Source of the DNA: Cristatella mucedo
Lineage: Eukaryota; Bryozoa; Phylactolaemata; Cristatellidae
Direction: 5' to 3'
Assembly (NCBI GenBank): GCA_009760855.2
Contig: WPIO01000048.1
Location: forward strand, 2,267,001 to 2,331,000
DNA length: 64,000 nt
Positions 63,331 to 64,000 of the stretch are shown here, piece after piece (positions within the stretch are counted from its first letter, which is position 1; each line of letters begins with the position of its first letter). The notes under the pieces were generated by a model, which made no database searches, had not been told where the DNA came from, and worked only from the letters and a program-made list of their open reading frames with translations. Position numbers and translations under genes: made by a program.

Positions 63331-63926
63331 GGAGCCGTGCCAGGCAGGTCGTGCGGCTCCCGTGCGGACTTGCGAGCCGTCGCATAGAGATTGATGCGAG
63401 ATTCGCGTGCGTGCATACGTATCGCCACTCAAAGCTGTTGATGCGATGCGTACAATTTGGCCAAATAGAGGGTGAACTCTCGTACGTGTCTCCCCCCCCC
63501 CGGAATGGCGCCACTGAACTGCCAAGCGGCACAATGACGCGCTCGCAACTCCGGCCTCCGGCCTTCGCCTAGAGCTCCAGCTTCAGCGTGCAGCAAAGAA
63601 TGGAGCGCCCCGCCTTCTATTGCCACACGTCAGCGCTTTTACGCCGCCTGGCCGTAGATTATCACATGAGCGGGTCCCAGGCATTATAATGCAGGGGCCG
63701 TGAACAATATTTCGGCAGTCGTAAGCCGGCTGGTCCGGCGCACTGCCACTTTCTAGTGCGCTCGCGGCGAGCCCACTAAAAAGCGAAGACTAACGGACTC
63801 GCATTCGCGCGACTTAGCGAGAGCTAGTGGTCAAAAAGCCAACTACGGCGCATTAAGCGATCGCTTGCTTGGGTGAAGAGCAACTTCTCACTAGCTTGGC
63901 TCGCGGTGGCCCTGTAGGCGGCGGCG

Positions 63927-63965
63927 ATGGCGACGGCTGCGGCGGCGGTCAGCGGCGGTCAGCGG
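63927..63965 (+). CDS. Possible first coding exon of a gene leaving the window
   Basis: ATG in good context (GGCGATGG), thirteen codons MATAAAAVSGGQR, then a strong donor CGG|GTGAGT. A TATAA-like ATTATAATG lies about 240 bases upstream. GGC-rich sequence makes such openings likely by chance, so this is weak. Confidence 0.3.
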
Positions 63966-64000
63966 GTGAGTACGCACGACATACAAGCCTAGCTGCCGAG

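Larger units (their letters stand above)
61742..63926. other. GC-rich, CpG-rich flank with small tandem repeats
   Basis: Triplet-rich sequence to about 62200 is probably the 5' flank of the IL-17-like gene. A degenerate inverted repeat at about 62486-62592 (GTGTATACCC against GGGTTAAAATGTACAC) may be a small foldback. No gene is supported between these. Confidence 0.45.

Overview
The window looks like nuclear DNA from an animal, most likely a marine-type bilaterian invertebrate; I cannot name the species. Reasons: split genes with GT-AG introns and matching phases, an organic-anion transporter with a Kazal domain, an interleukin-17-like cytokine, L2/CR1-like LINEs, two tRNA-derived SINE families, small DNA transposons, and many long GA, CA, TA and CAG microsatellites. 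There are no bacterial operons, rRNAs or CRISPR arrays.

Layout. (1) 2.3-30.9 kb, minus strand: an OATP/SLCO transporter gene. Six exons fit (30577-29848, 21228-21142, 20887-20321, 11480-11316, 4477-4285, 2380-2269). All junctions agree in phase and together give about 618 residues, from the N terminus to the Kazal domain. The last exons lie beyond the left edge. A TATA-like box sits near 30.93 kb. Its introns hold most of the mobile DNA here: a hAT relic, LINE pieces, SINEs, a foldback structure split by a 507-bp MITE, a pogo-like MITE, a degenerate copy of an uncharacterised invertebrate repeat-gene family, and microsatellites. (2) 31-43 kb: no convincing gene. It holds LINE and SINE relics, a 1.9-kb Harbinger-like element, a 580-bp CT tract and a CT/TA/CT composite. 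(3) 43.6-50.6 kb: one doubtful membrane-protein exon, then two diverged satellite-like tandem repeats; two blocks of the first share the same order of monomer variants. (4) 51-60 kb: more LINE copies, including the best preserved one (56.4-58.6 kb), a perfect 20-bp-arm hairpin, a perfect 32-bp palindrome, and a possible terminal exon at 55.9 kb. (5) 60.9-61.7 kb, minus strand: a two-exon IL-17-like gene in GC-rich sequence. The window ends in GC-rich DNA with a possible first coding exon at 63.9 kb.

The two recognised genes are not obviously connected in function: one predicts a 12-helix plasma-membrane transporter, the other a secreted cystine-knot cytokine. The richest content is the layered record of transposition. 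In several places nested insertions can be read with target-site duplications, and one SINE family carries the 3' tail of a LINE family in the same window. Boundaries of relics are approximate unless a target-site duplication is given.
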